The notes: a model not told the origin generated them from the sequence alone. Numbered from the stretch's first letter, positions 1 to 7,020 are shown. The stretch is 7,477 nucleotides of DNA from Clostridia bacterium (GCA_900754755.1 CAAEEC010000111.1:1-7477); one strand, 5' to 3'. A program made the numbers and translations.

Positions 1-734
1 GTGACGCCCGCCATGGCGGCGCGGTAGCAATTGCGCAAAAAGCGCGTGCGGTTTTCAAAGCTGCCGCCGTATTCGCCCGGCCGGGTATACGCGGAAAGCA
101 GTTCGCACGCCAGATAGCGGTGGCAGCACTTGATATCGATGCCGTCAAACCCCGCCTGCTGCGCGAGGCGCGCCGTGAGCGTGTATTTTTCTTCATACTG
201 CCGCAGTTGATCGTCCGTCACAATCCGCTCGGCGGGAATGGGCGAATCGCCCTCGAAAATGGGATTGTTGTAAGCGATGATGGGCTCCGGATAGCCGTGC
301 GGCTTGGAATAGCGGCCCGAATTGGTGGCCTGCATGATCACGATGGGCGCGAAGCCATTTTCCTTGAGGCCAATTTCCTTGATTTCGCCCACCAAGCGCT
401 TAAAATCGTCCAGATTGTCCGGCGTGAGATAGAGTTGATGCGCGCTGGCGCGCACTTCCGGCGCGGTGGCCACGGCCTCAAACCAAATGAGCGCCGCGCC
501 GCCCTTGGCAAAGCGGTGGTAGCGGCGGATGGTCAGCGGGCCGGGCGCGCCGTCCTCGGTGCCGTCCGTGCCCTCCATGGGCTGCAAGGCGATGCGGTTG
601 GGCAGCGTCCAATCGCCCAGGCGCATGGGCGAGGTCAAAATCGAAACGTCTTCTTCCAGGGGCAGCCATTCCCCCAGTTCCGCCGCGCGCTGGCGAATTT
701 CCTCCAGCGATTTGTAATGAAATTTTTCGTGCAT
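1..734 (-). CDS. Old Yellow Enzyme-like NADH:flavin oxidoreductase, N-terminal part (3' end off window)
   Basis: This gene runs off the left edge, so 244 N-terminal residues are visible. It is an FMN-dependent TIM-barrel oxidoreductase of the OYE / 2,4-dienoyl-CoA reductase type, which reduces activated C=C bonds with NAD(P)H; the substrate is unknown. Seen: the first-strand motif NRIALQPMEG at residues 46-55, QATNSGRYS at 135-143, the GFDGIDIKCCHRYL segment at 195-208, and EYGGSFENRTRF at 221-232, which is highly typical of the family. The first ~30 residues precede the usual barrel start; from memory this extension also occurs in clostridial relatives. Odd residues: Lys202 stands where the first His of the usual HxxH substrate-binding pair lies (His205 is kept), and Asn138 replaces the His common in the QxxHxGR motif. 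The ATG at 734-732 follows the upstream stop by 4 bases, with GGAAGGGG 9 bases upstream. Whether an iron-sulfur/FAD C-terminal half follows cannot be seen. Confidence 0.9.
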   Translation of the reverse strand, partial: MHEKFHYKSLEEIRQRAAELGEWLPLEEDVSILTSPMRLGDWTLPNRIALQPMEGTDGTEDGAPGPLTIRRYHRFAKGGAALIWFEAVATAPEVRASAHQLYLTPDNLDDFKRLVGEIKEIGLKENGFAPIVIMQATNSGRYSKPHGYPEPIIAYNNPIFEGDSPIPAERIVTDDQLRQYEEKYTLTARLAQQAGFDGIDIKCCHRYLACELLSAYTRPGEYGGSFENRTRFLRNCYRAAMAGV

Positions 735-738
735 TTCC

Positions 739-1020
739 TCAATCCCCTTCCATTGCGCGCAAAAGCGCGCGTACCACCGCGTTCGTATCCTCCACGGGAT
801 CGCCCATATAGTACGCGTCCAATTCCGGATCATAAAGCAACTGCGCGGCGGCGAGAAGTTCCACCTTCTCGCCGTCGACGAACAAATTGAGTGTGAGAGG
901 CGGTTGCGCCTCGTACAAATCCGCCACGAACTCATTTCCCGGCAAGCGCTCGCAATCCTCGTCGCTCTCCAGGAAGGCGGCGAGCCTTTTGCGCTGCTCC
1001 GCGCTCAAATTCAGTTCCAT
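739..1020 (-). CDS. Small acidic cytosolic protein of unknown function (93 aa)
   Basis: I do not recognise this protein. It has 93 residues, of which 21 are Asp/Glu and 7 Lys/Arg, so it is strongly acidic. It has no signal peptide or membrane segment and a single Cys (residue 23). The N-terminus (residues 5-20) and C-terminus (80-91) look helical, and residues 41-62 look like beta strand then helix (PLTLNLFVDG, then EKVELLAAAQLL), suggesting a small folded domain. It is probably a real gene: it fills the space between tldE and the flavoprotein almost exactly, starting 6 bases after the tldE stop and ending 4 bases before the next ATG. The ribosome site is modest (AGTAGG overlapping the tldE stop, 5 bases from the ATG), so translation may be coupled to tldE. 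A partner or adaptor role is only a guess. Confidence 0.75.
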   Translation of the reverse strand: MELNLSAEQRKRLAAFLESDEDCERLPGNEFVADLYEAQPPLTLNLFVDGEKVELLAAAQLLYDPELDAYYMGDPVEDTNAVVRALLRAMEGD

Positions 1021-1026
1021 AGCGGC

Positions 1027-2376
1027 CTACTTTCCCGCCACGGACAGCGCCTTCACCCAAATGGTGGGGCTGCCCACCAGGCTGCCGCCGGGCAGGCCGA
1101 AGGCCAAATCGTCCGCCACGGCCACGACGTCCTTGAGCACCGCGAAGAAATTGCCCGCCACGGTGATCTGCTCCACGGGCTCGGCCTTTTGGCCGCCGCG
1201 CACCGCGAAGCCCTTGGCCAGCAGCGAAAAATCGCCGCTGATCTGGTTCGCGCCCGCGTGCAAGCCGCTCACTTCGGTGATGAGGAAGCCCTCGCCCATG
1301 CGCGCGAGCATGGCTTCCACGGATTCCTGCGAAGGCGCGATATAGAAGTTCGAGGGCGCCACGCCGACGGCGGACGCGTATCCGCGCGCCGCGTTGCCCG
1401 TGGTGGCCACGCCTTGCTTGGCCGCCGTCGTCAAATTGTGCAAAAGCGTTTGCAAAACGCCCTTTTCCACCACGTTCTTTTTCCGCGTGGGCACGCCCTC
1501 GCCATCAAACGGCTGGGAAGCCGCGCTGTGCGGGCGGTGCGGGTCGTCCACGATGGTAACGGCCTCGCTGGCGATGGCCTCGCCCTCGCGCCCCTTCAGC
1601 AGGGAAAGGCCCTTTTGCGCCGCTTCCGCCGAAAAGATGGAGGAGAACACGCCAAGCAGGCTCGCCGCCGCCCGGTTCTCGAAGGCGATTGCGCACGTCG
1701 CCGAAGCCGGTTGTTGCGCCGTCAGGCCGGTCAGCGCCCGTTCCACGGCCGCCTTGGCGATGGCCTGCGCGTCGAGCGCGGAGAACTCCTGTTCCATTTG
1801 GAACTTCATGCCGGTGTTCACGCGCCCATTTTCCTCCGCGATCGGGGCCACATAGGCCACGGCCACGTTCTGGCGGCTGGCCAAATTGAGCCCTTTCGAA
1901 TTGCGAATCGCGCGCTCGCTGGATTCCGTCATCACGCTGCAGCCGTCCACCCGCTGGATGCGCGGATCCTGCGCCAGCGCGGCCTTTTCCAATTCGCGCG
2001 CGAAGGCGATCTTCTGCGCGGGCGTGACGGCGTCCAGCGCCTGGGAATAGTTGTCCACCTGGGCGTACGCCTCGCCGCCGCCAAAGATAAACTGCGGGTC
2101 GTCGTTTTCGATGAGCGCGGCGCTGTCCTTCACGCTGGCGATCAAGAATTCCACGGCGTCATCGTCGAGCGCCTGCGTGGAAGCATAGCCCATCTTGCCG
2201 CCGGTCAGCGCGCGAAAGCCCAAGCCCAGGGATTCGGACACCGTGTAATCGACGATTTCCCCGCCGAACACGCTCACCTCAAAGGAATTGCCCTTCACAT
2301 AATACGCTTCGTACGCCTCAAACCCTTCGCTCTGCGCGCGGGCGAACAGCTTATCGATAAATGCCTGCCTATCCAT
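1027..2376 (-). CDS. tldE: TldE/PmbA, non-catalytic partner of the TldD/TldE metalloprotease
   Basis: The 449-aa product matches the PmbA/TldE branch of the TldD/PmbA family in length and sequence. In E. coli, TldD and TldE form a heterodimer that degrades unfolded peptides, matures microcin B17 and processes CcdA; TldE lacks the zinc-binding HExxxH motif. Here too no HExxxH is present. Family signs are the N-terminal segment with ESLGLGFR (residues 48-55), FDGEGVPTR at 290-298, and the diagnostic ISGDFSLLAKGF at 379-390 preceded by GLHAG (371-375). The protein is cytosolic, with no signal peptide. The ATG lies 3 bases after the tldD stop, with GGGAGG (2392-2387) inside the end of tldD 10 bases upstream, so the two are probably co-translated, which suits a heterodimer. 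Confidence 0.95.
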   Translation of the reverse strand: MDRQAFIDKLFARAQSEGFEAYEAYYVKGNSFEVSVFGGEIVDYTVSESLGLGFRALTGGKMGYASTQALDDDAVEFLIASVKDSAALIENDDPQFIFGGGEAYAQVDNYSQALDAVTPAQKIAFARELEKAALAQDPRIQRVDGCSVMTESSERAIRNSKGLNLASRQNVAVAYVAPIAEENGRVNTGMKFQMEQEFSALDAQAIAKAAVERALTGLTAQQPASATCAIAFENRAAASLLGVFSSIFSAEAAQKGLSLLKGREGEAIASEAVTIVDDPHRPHSAASQPFDGEGVPTRKKNVVEKGVLQTLLHNLTTAAKQGVATTGNAARGYASAVGVAPSNFYIAPSQESVEAMLARMGEGFLITEVSGLHAGANQISGDFSLLAKGFAVRGGQKAEPVEQITVAGNFFAVLKDVVAVADDLAFGLPGGSLVGSPTIWVKALSVAGK

Positions 2377-2379
2377 CTC

Positions 2380-3765
2380 TTACCGGCCTCCCACCGTAAT
2401 GCTGGTCACGCGGATCATCGGCTGGCCGACGTTCACGCACACCGAGCCGCTCTGCGAGCCGCACATGCCCTGCGCCATCCACATCTTCCGGCCCACGCGG
2501 TCGATGCGCTTGAGCACTTCGCCGCCCTTGCCGATCAAGGTCGCGCCGCGCACCGGGCGGTCGATCTTGCCATCGCGGATCAGATACCCTTCCGCCACGG
2601 AGAAATTGAATTCCCCGGTGGCGGGGTTCACCGAGCCGCCGCCCATCTGCTTGGCGTAGAGCGCGTCGCCCGCGGTGCGGATGATTTCCGCCTCGTCGTC
2701 GTTGCCGGGGGCGATGAAGGTGTTGCGCATGCGCGAGGTGGGCGCGTAGCAATAGCTCTCGCGGCGGGCGCTGCCGGTAATGGGCATGTGCATGCGGCGG
2801 CTGTTCAGCCGGTCGATCATATAATTCTTGAGCACGCCGTTTTCAATCAGCACCAGCCGCGTGCTGGGCGTGCCCTCATCGTCGATGTTGATGGAGCCCC
2901 ACTCGCCGGGAATCGTGCCGTCGTCGATGGCCGTCACGCAATCGCTGGCGATCTTCTCGCCCAGCTTGCCGCTGAATTCCGAATTGCCAAAGGCCACGCT
3001 GGTGGCTTCCAGCGAATGCCCGCAGGCTTCGTGGAAGATCACGCCGCCGAAGCCGCCGTCGATGATCACGGGCATGGTGCCTGCCGGACAATGCTCCGCG
3101 CGCAGCATGGTCAGCGCCGTTTGCGCCGCGCTGCGCGCCGCGGCCTCCACATCGATGCCTTCGCGGAAAAATTCGAATCCGCGCTGCGCGCCCGGGCCGA
3201 TAAAGCCCGTTTGGTTTTCGCCATTTTCGCTGGCCACGGCGTTGATGCCCATGCGGGAATACACGCGCTTGTCCGCCACCATCAGCCCTTCGCTGTTGGC
3301 GATGATCACGTCGGTCTCGCGGTCCATCACCTGCGCGCTCACCTGCGCGATGAGCGGGCTTGCGCTCTTGGCCGCGGCATACGCCTCGTGCAGCAGCTTG
3401 GCCTTCGCGCTGCCCGGCACGTCCATGGGCATTTCGCGAATCGCGTGTACGTTCGTGGCCACGCCGCGCACGAGCGAAACCGGCCGCTGCGCGCCCTGCT
3501 GCGCGCCAATGGCGTCCGCCGCCGCGCGCGCCGCCGCGCAAAGCCCGGCCTCCGAAGTGTCGTTCGTATACACATAGGCGCTTTCCAGTTCCCGGTATAC
3601 CCGCACGCCCGCGCCGTGCTCGCGCCCGGCCACGCAATTCTCAATCTTGCCATCGATCAGGTTCATGCGGGTTTTGCGCGTGTCTTCCCAAAAAATCTCG
3701 GCAAAATCGCCGCCCGTCGTCAGCGCTACGCTCAGCGCCCGTTCCAGTGCCACTTTTGACGCCAT
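2380..3765 (-). CDS. tldD: TldD, zinc metalloprotease subunit
   Basis: The 461-aa product is the catalytic subunit of the TldD/TldE protease, which cleaves unfolded or leader peptides inside a closed cavity between the two subunits. The HExxxH zinc site is intact (HEACGH, residues 245-250) within GFGGVIFHEACGHSLEA. The C-terminal GMCG (433-436) supplies Cys435, matching the third metal ligand known in E. coli TldD. Other family segments are SGKLGEKIAS (265-274), DDEGTPSTR (295-303), YMIDR (315-319) and the tail VNVGQPMIRV (444-453). The N-terminal half carries the usual mixed alpha/beta domain with no signal peptide. The start is well supported: GGAGG (3776-3772) lies 6 bases before the ATG. 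Its neighbours are the LytTR regulator, 37 bases upstream with no visible terminator, and tldE, 3 bases downstream. All expected catalytic residues are present. Confidence 0.96.
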   Translation of the reverse strand: MASKVALERALSVALTTGGDFAEIFWEDTRKTRMNLIDGKIENCVAGREHGAGVRVYRELESAYVYTNDTSEAGLCAAARAAADAIGAQQGAQRPVSLVRGVATNVHAIREMPMDVPGSAKAKLLHEAYAAAKSASPLIAQVSAQVMDRETDVIIANSEGLMVADKRVYSRMGINAVASENGENQTGFIGPGAQRGFEFFREGIDVEAAARSAAQTALTMLRAEHCPAGTMPVIIDGGFGGVIFHEACGHSLEATSVAFGNSEFSGKLGEKIASDCVTAIDDGTIPGEWGSINIDDEGTPSTRLVLIENGVLKNYMIDRLNSRRMHMPITGSARRESYCYAPTSRMRNTFIAPGNDDEAEIIRTAGDALYAKQMGGGSVNPATGEFNFSVAEGYLIRDGKIDRPVRGATLIGKGGEVLKRIDRVGRKMWMAQGMCGSQSGSVCVNVGQPMIRVTSITVGGR

Positions 3766-3802
3766 AGTCTACCTCCATCCCTCTGCGCGCGAAGTTCTGC
3801 GC

Positions 3803-4552
3803 TCAGGCGAACCGCGTTTGCAATTCCTCAAAGCGCTCATGCGTGATCAACGCATCCTGTTTTGTGCCGCGCAATTTCACAATATACGTCCACCGGCCAT
3901 ACGGCGAAATGGATTCAATGTGGTTGATGTTCACGATATAGGATTTGTGCGTACGGAAAAACATTCCCTCAGGCAGCCGCTCTTCCATCTCCCCCAGCGT
4001 GTCGCCAGTGACAAAGCGCCCGCCATCCGCCACGTACACCACGGTGGCCCGCTCCTCGCGCTGCACCAGGAGAATGTCGTTCAAATCCACAAAGCTCACG
4101 CCCTCGCGGTGCCGCAGCATAATGCGCGCGGGGGCATTGAAGCGCACGGGCTTTTGCGGCGCGTCCTGCGCGCCCGCGCTTTCCCGCAAGCGCTGGCGAA
4201 TCAAATCCAGCGTGTGCATGGCGCGCTCCAGGCGAAACGGCTTGAGCAAATAATCAAAGGCGTACACCTCAAACGCGTCCGCCATATATTCCTCATGCGC
4301 CGTCACAAAGACCATGATGGTCTTGGGATTCTTGTCCTGAATCAGCCGGGCGCATTCCACGCCGCTCATGCCGGGCATCTCCACATCCATGAACACGACC
4401 TCGGGCCGCGCCTTTTCGAACAGCGCCAGCAGTTCCTCGCCGTTCTCCGCCTCGCCCACAAGCGCATAATCGTCCGCACGCTCGATCAGCTTGCGGACAA
4501 CCATGCGCATACCAGCGTCATCGTCTGCGATTGCGATCCGAATCTTCTCCAA
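3803..4552 (-). CDS. LytTR-family response regulator (receiver plus LytTR DNA-binding domain), TTG start
   Basis: The 249-aa protein has an N-terminal CheY-like receiver (about 1-122) and a C-terminal LytTR DNA-binding domain (about 138-247). Receiver residues are complete: acidic triad Asp10-Asp12, phosphoacceptor Asp56 (in FMDVEMPGMSG), Thr84 (FVTAH) and Lys104 (LLKPF). The LytTR domain shows the usual FFRTHKSYIVNINHI signature (198-212). LytTR regulators are activated by membrane-bound histidine kinases and bind paired direct repeats upstream of promoters. The best start is TTG at 4552-4550, preceded 7 bases upstream by GAGGG, which overlaps the TGA stop of the previous gene; the next in-frame ATG (residue 15) would delete receiver strand 1 and the acidic triad. 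No histidine kinase is encoded in the window, so the partner lies elsewhere. The regulated genes are unknown; I saw no clear LytTR-type repeat near the nfeD promoters. Confidence 0.95.
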   Translation of the reverse strand: MEKIRIAIADDDAGMRMVVRKLIERADDYALVGEAENGEELLALFEKARPEVVFMDVEMPGMSGVECARLIQDKNPKTIMVFVTAHEEYMADAFEVYAFDYLLKPFRLERAMHTLDLIRQRLRESAGAQDAPQKPVRFNAPARIMLRHREGVSFVDLNDILLVQREERATVVYVADGGRFVTGDTLGEMEERLPEGMFFRTHKSYIVNINHIESISPYGRWTYIVKLRGTKQDALITHERFEELQTRFA

Positions 4553-4559
4553 CGTTTTT

Positions 4560-4565
4560 CCCTCA
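4560..4565 (-). promoter_or_regulatory. Ribosome binding site overlapping a stop codon, deciding the TTG start
   Basis: Read on the minus strand, TGAGGG combines the TGA stop of the 229-aa gene with a GAGGG Shine-Dalgarno element. It is followed by AAAAACG and then TTG. No in-frame ATG or GTG occurs between this element and the TTG, so the non-canonical start and coupled translation are the best reading. Confidence 0.7.
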
Positions 4566-5252
4566 ATACACTCGTTTTCTGCCGCGCAGGGCGACGGGCT
4601 TGGCCAAAATCTCGCTCATCACCACCGCCGCGCGCAATTGCTCCCGCGAAAGGCGCAAGTCCGCCGCCTGCACCGCCGGGCCGCTGGCGCGCGCCGCGCT
4701 CCTGGCGACGAGGTGCGGCGCGGCCGCCTCCACATGGGGCGCCACCGTGGGCTTTTCGTCCTCGCGCACGCGCGCATGGGCCGCGTGGAGCGCGCCGGGC
4801 TTGCCCTCTCCGGAAAGCTGCATAGCGATTTGCCGCGGGGCGCTTGCGCCCTCGCGCGGCAGGAGCGGCTTGCCCTCCGTGCTCTTTGTGCCCTCGCCCG
4901 CCTTCGGCGGCGCTTGGGGACGCGCCGCCGGGTCGTGCCCAGCTTGCTGGCCCTCGCCGTCCTCCACGTCGAGATCCAGTTCCTCCATCACGGTATCCAC
5001 CCATTCCCGCGCGCGCTTCATGGCGTCGGATGTGCGCACCGTATCCACCGCGCGCTTGATGGTCTCGGATGGGTTCGCCGGTTCCGCCGCTTCACGCTCG
5101 CGTTTCCGGGCCTCGAGTTTGCGGCGCAATTCTGCCTTGCGTTCCTCCGGCGACTTTGCCGGGCCGGGCCGGTTCTGCGAAACCTTTTTTCCCTTCTTGG
5201 CGGCGTTGACAATCAGCGCGATGATGGCGAAGAGAATGATAATTCCTTCCAT
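4563..5252 (-). CDS. Membrane-anchored protein with disordered linker and conserved-looking C-terminal tail, unknown function
   Basis: I cannot name this 229-aa protein. In order it shows a hydrophobic segment at residues 3-16 (single membrane anchor or uncleaved signal), a basic stretch (19-28), a charged helical region likely to form a coiled coil (35-57), an amphipathic helix (62-92), a long Pro/Ala/Gly/Glu-rich region (95-195) that is probably disordered, and a short ordered tail, LSREQLRAAVVMSEILAKPV (201-220), then a basic end. From memory, similar 'avv.SEIL..P.alr' tails end other uncharacterised Clostridia proteins; this is recollection, not a search. A strong AAGGAGG (5266-5260) lies 7 bases before the ATG. 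It sits directly after floA, so a role at FloA-containing membrane domains is a reasonable inference. The low-complexity middle explains its composition without invoking a frameshift. Confidence 0.85.
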   Translation of the reverse strand: MEGIIILFAIIALIVNAAKKGKKVSQNRPGPAKSPEERKAELRRKLEARKREREAAEPANPSETIKRAVDTVRTSDAMKRAREWVDTVMEELDLDVEDGEGQQAGHDPAARPQAPPKAGEGTKSTEGKPLLPREGASAPRQIAMQLSGEGKPGALHAAHARVREDEKPTVAPHVEAAAPHLVARSAARASGPAVQAADLRLSREQLRAAVVMSEILAKPVALRGRKRVY

Positions 5253-5273
5253 GCAACCGCCTCCTTACGCCTC

Positions 5274-5305
5274 GCGCTCCCCGCCGCGCGAACGGCGGGA
5301 AGCGC
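5274..5305. other. GC-rich hairpin in the floA to 229-aa-gene gap
   Basis: The arms GCGCT-c-CCCGCCG (5274-5286) and CGGCGGG-a-AGCGC (5293-5305) pair over 12 bp with one C/A mismatch around a 6-base loop (CGCGAA). The hairpin lies between the floA stop and the next gene's ribosome site. On the coding (minus) strand no T-run follows, so a standard intrinsic terminator is unlikely. RNA processing, 3'-end protection of the floA message or partial attenuation are possible. Confidence 0.65.
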
Positions 5306-5316
5306 ATAGCGGCTTT

Positions 5317-6324
5317 TTATTTCTTATGGGGCTGATCCGGATCGTTCGCGCTGGAGGGATGCGCATCGCCCGCGATGGATTCGCGCATGCGGGTATCCGA
5401 AATCACGTTCTGCATCTGGTAATAGTCCATCACGCCCAGCTTGCCTTCGCGCAGCGCGGCGGCCATGGCCAGGGGCACTTCCGCCTCTGCCTGCACGACC
5501 TTCGCGCGCATTTCCTGCACGGCCGCGATCATTTCCTGCTCCTTGGCCACGGCCATTGCGCGGCGCTCTTCCGCCTTGGCCTGGGCGATGCGGCGATCGG
5601 CCTCGGCCTGGTCGATCTGCAGCTGCGCGCCCACGTTGCGGCCCACATCCACATCCGCGATGTCGATGGAAAGGATCTCATAAGCCGTGCCCGCGTCCAG
5701 CCCCTTGCTCAGCACGGTGCGGCTGATGCGGTCCGGGTTTTCCAGCACTTCCTTGTGCGTGGTGGCGGAGCCGACGGTGGTCACAATGCCCTCGCCCACG
5801 CGCGCGATGATCGTCTCTTCGCCCGCGCCGCCCACCAGGCGCTCGATGTTCGCCCGCACGGTCACGCGGGCCTTGGCGCGCAGCTCGATGCCGTCCTTGG
5901 CGATGGCGGCCACCACCGGCGTTTCAATCACCTTGGGGTTCACGCTCATCTGCACGGCCTGCAGCACGTCGCGCCCCGCCAGGTCGATGGCGCGGCTGGA
6001 AACGAATTCCAGCGGAATCTGCGCGGCCTGCGCGGCGATCAGCGCGTTGATCACGCGGTCCACATTGCCGCCGGCCAACAGTAGCGTTTCCATTTCAGAC
6101 ATGGAAACGTCCAGTCCGGCCTTGGTCGCCTGAATATACGGCCTCACAATGCGCGCGGGGGAAATGTGGCGCAGCCGCATGCCGATCAAGGTGGAAATGC
6201 GCACATGCGCGCCAGAGGCGATGGCCGTAATCCACAGGCCGAGCGGCACAAACGTCAAAAACACTGCGAGGAAAATGATGATCAAAACTGCGATGACCAG
6301 AACCAGAATGATTCCATCGGGCAT
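5317..6324 (-). CDS. floA: FloA-type flotillin-like membrane scaffold protein
   Basis: The 335-aa product is a full-length bacterial flotillin of the FloA (formerly YqfA/UPF0365) family; B. subtilis FloA is of similar size. These proteins organise functional membrane microdomains and influence membrane fluidity, secretion and signalling complexes. Seen: an N-terminal hydrophobic hairpin or membrane segment (about 4-34), the family segment [20 protein letters not shown] (52-71), an SPFH/PHB domain to about residue 235 (with [20 protein letters not shown] at 135-154 and [20 protein letters not shown] at 182-201), then an Ala/Glu/Arg-rich coiled coil (236-290) used for oligomerisation, and a polar tail. 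AAGGAG (6338-6333) sits 8 bases before the ATG. It follows nfeD by 75 bases, the classic nfeD-floA arrangement. The gene looks intact. Confidence 0.97.
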   Translation of the reverse strand: MPDGIILVLVIAVLIIIFLAVFLTFVPLGLWITAIASGAHVRISTLIGMRLRHISPARIVRPYIQATKAGLDVSMSEMETLLLAGGNVDRVINALIAAQAAQIPLEFVSSRAIDLAGRDVLQAVQMSVNPKVIETPVVAAIAKDGIELRAKARVTVRANIERLVGGAGEETIIARVGEGIVTTVGSATTHKEVLENPDRISRTVLSKGLDAGTAYEILSIDIADVDVGRNVGAQLQIDQAEADRRIAQAKAEERRAMAVAKEQEMIAAVQEMRAKVVQAEAEVPLAMAAALREGKLGVMDYYQMQNVISDTRMRESIAGDAHPSSANDPDQPHKK

Positions 6325-6356
6325 AGTATCCTCTCCTTAATCCATTATTGTTCCAA

Positions 6357-6376
6357 CCGCCGCCCCTGCGCGGCGG
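6357..6376. other. GC-rich hairpin in the nfeD-floA gap
   Basis: A perfect 7-bp stem, CCGCCGC (6357-6363) with GCGGCGG (6370-6376), closes a 6-base loop (CCCTGC). It lies between the nfeD stop and the floA ribosome site and shares the CCGCCG/CGGCGG core of the hairpin after floA. No T-run follows on the minus strand, so it is not a typical terminator. It may tune nfeD versus floA message levels; chance is possible in DNA this GC-rich. Confidence 0.55.
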
Positions 6377-6399
6377 GGAAAAGCAAAATTCCCGGCGCG

Positions 6400-6897
6400 C
6401 TACGCTTCCGCCTTCACAACCACAATCCGGTTGCCTTCCACGCGCGAAACGCGCACGCGCTCGCCTTCGGGGATGAATTCCCCGTCCGAAACCACATTGA
6501 GCTTCACGCCGTCAAACTCCGCCATGCCGGCGGGCCGCAGCACTGTGACCGCCACGCCTTTTTTATCTACAAAATAGGCCAAATCGTCCGCCTCCGCGTG
6601 CTCGATGCTCACGTCTTTGAGCACCAGTTTGGATTTGGACAGCCGCCCCTTGGAGGCGGAATGGATGGACACCGAAAGCACGATGCACAAAAGCGCCAGA
6701 ATGATCACCACCATGATCAACGCCTGCAAGGGCGTGGGGCGCGCCGCGATGATGCCGCCGATGAGCAGCACACAGCCGGAAATGCCGAACGCGCCAAAAC
6801 CCGGCACATACATCTCGATGACCAGCAGCACAAACCCCACCACCAGCAGGATCACCGACAAAAGATTGTCCACGATAATTTGTGAGAGAATATCCAT
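6400..6897 (-). CDS. nfeD: Short NfeD-family membrane protein with C-terminal OB-fold domain
   Basis: The 165-aa protein has three hydrophobic segments (about 10-30, 36-52 and 58-78) followed by a soluble beta-rich domain (about 112-163) of NfeD OB-fold type, with the pattern KKGVAVTVLRPAG...FDG...VVSDGEFIPEG...VRVSRVEGNRIVV. It lacks the ClpP-like protease domain of long NfeD proteins, as expected for the short form paired with flotillins. NfeD proteins are thought to act with the neighbouring flotillin in the membrane. I chose the ATG at 6897 because GGAGG (6910-6906) lies 8 bases upstream; the in-frame ATG at 6918 would place that ribosome site inside the coding sequence and add only MRMEACT, which is not hydrophobic. 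It is the first gene of the string, with a promoter just upstream. Confidence 0.94.
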   Translation of the reverse strand: MDILSQIIVDNLLSVILLVVGFVLLVIEMYVPGFGAFGISGCVLLIGGIIAARPTPLQALIMVVIILALLCIVLSVSIHSASKGRLSKSKLVLKDVSIEHAEADDLAYFVDKKGVAVTVLRPAGMAEFDGVKLNVVSDGEFIPEGERVRVSRVEGNRIVVVKAEA

Positions 6898-6905
6898 CGT
6901 ACACG

Positions 6906-6910
6906 CCTCC
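6906..6910 (-). promoter_or_regulatory. Ribosome binding site fixing the nfeD start
   Basis: GGAGG on the minus strand, 8 bases before the ATG at 6897. Its position argues against the upstream in-frame ATGs at 6918 and 6912. Confidence 0.75.
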
Positions 6911-6929
6911 ATCCTCAAATCGTGGTTTC

Positions 6930-6958
6930 AGTATAGCATATCCCGTCCGGCGAAAAAA
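6930..6958 (-). promoter_or_regulatory. Proximal promoter of nfeD, extended -10 type
   Basis: On the minus strand TATACT (6935-6930) is preceded directly by TGC (6938-6936), giving an extended -10 element. A weak T-rich -35 (TTTTTT, 6958-6953) lies 17 bases upstream. Transcription would start near 6923, giving a leader of about 26 bases that contains the nfeD ribosome site. The position and orientation suit a promoter for the whole gene string. Confidence 0.6.
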
Positions 6959-7020
6959 GCGTTTCGCGCCGCAAGATACATTTTCCCGCTCCAAACCGTC
7001 CATTGCGGCGCTGAATCCGC

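Noticed and set aside
904..3759. A 951-codon open frame on the plus strand opposite tldD and tldE
   Set aside because: It lies antisense to two clearly recognised genes, is rich in His/Arg/Ala as expected from the complement of GC-biased codons, and resembles no family. It is a codon-bias shadow.
739..3765. A RiPP (modified peptide) pathway suggested by TldD/TldE beside a small gene
   Set aside because: The 93-aa protein has no leader/core layout, only one Cys and few Ser/Thr, and there is no cyclodehydratase, radical SAM enzyme or transporter nearby. TldD/TldE also serve general peptide turnover.
5274..5305. Intrinsic terminator ending the nfeD-floA transcript
   Set aside because: The stem is strong, but on the coding strand it is followed by GAGGCGTAAGGAGG rather than a T-run, and the next gene's ribosome site is immediately downstream.
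4531..6084. A 517-codon plus-strand frame opposite floA and its downstream gene
   Set aside because: It changes from Ser/Arg-rich to His/Ala-rich composition exactly where the minus-strand genes change, which marks it as a shadow of those genes.
6400..6918. A longer nfeD starting at the upstream ATG (6918)
   Set aside because: The extra residues (MRMEACT) are encoded by the ribosome site of the better-placed ATG at 6897.
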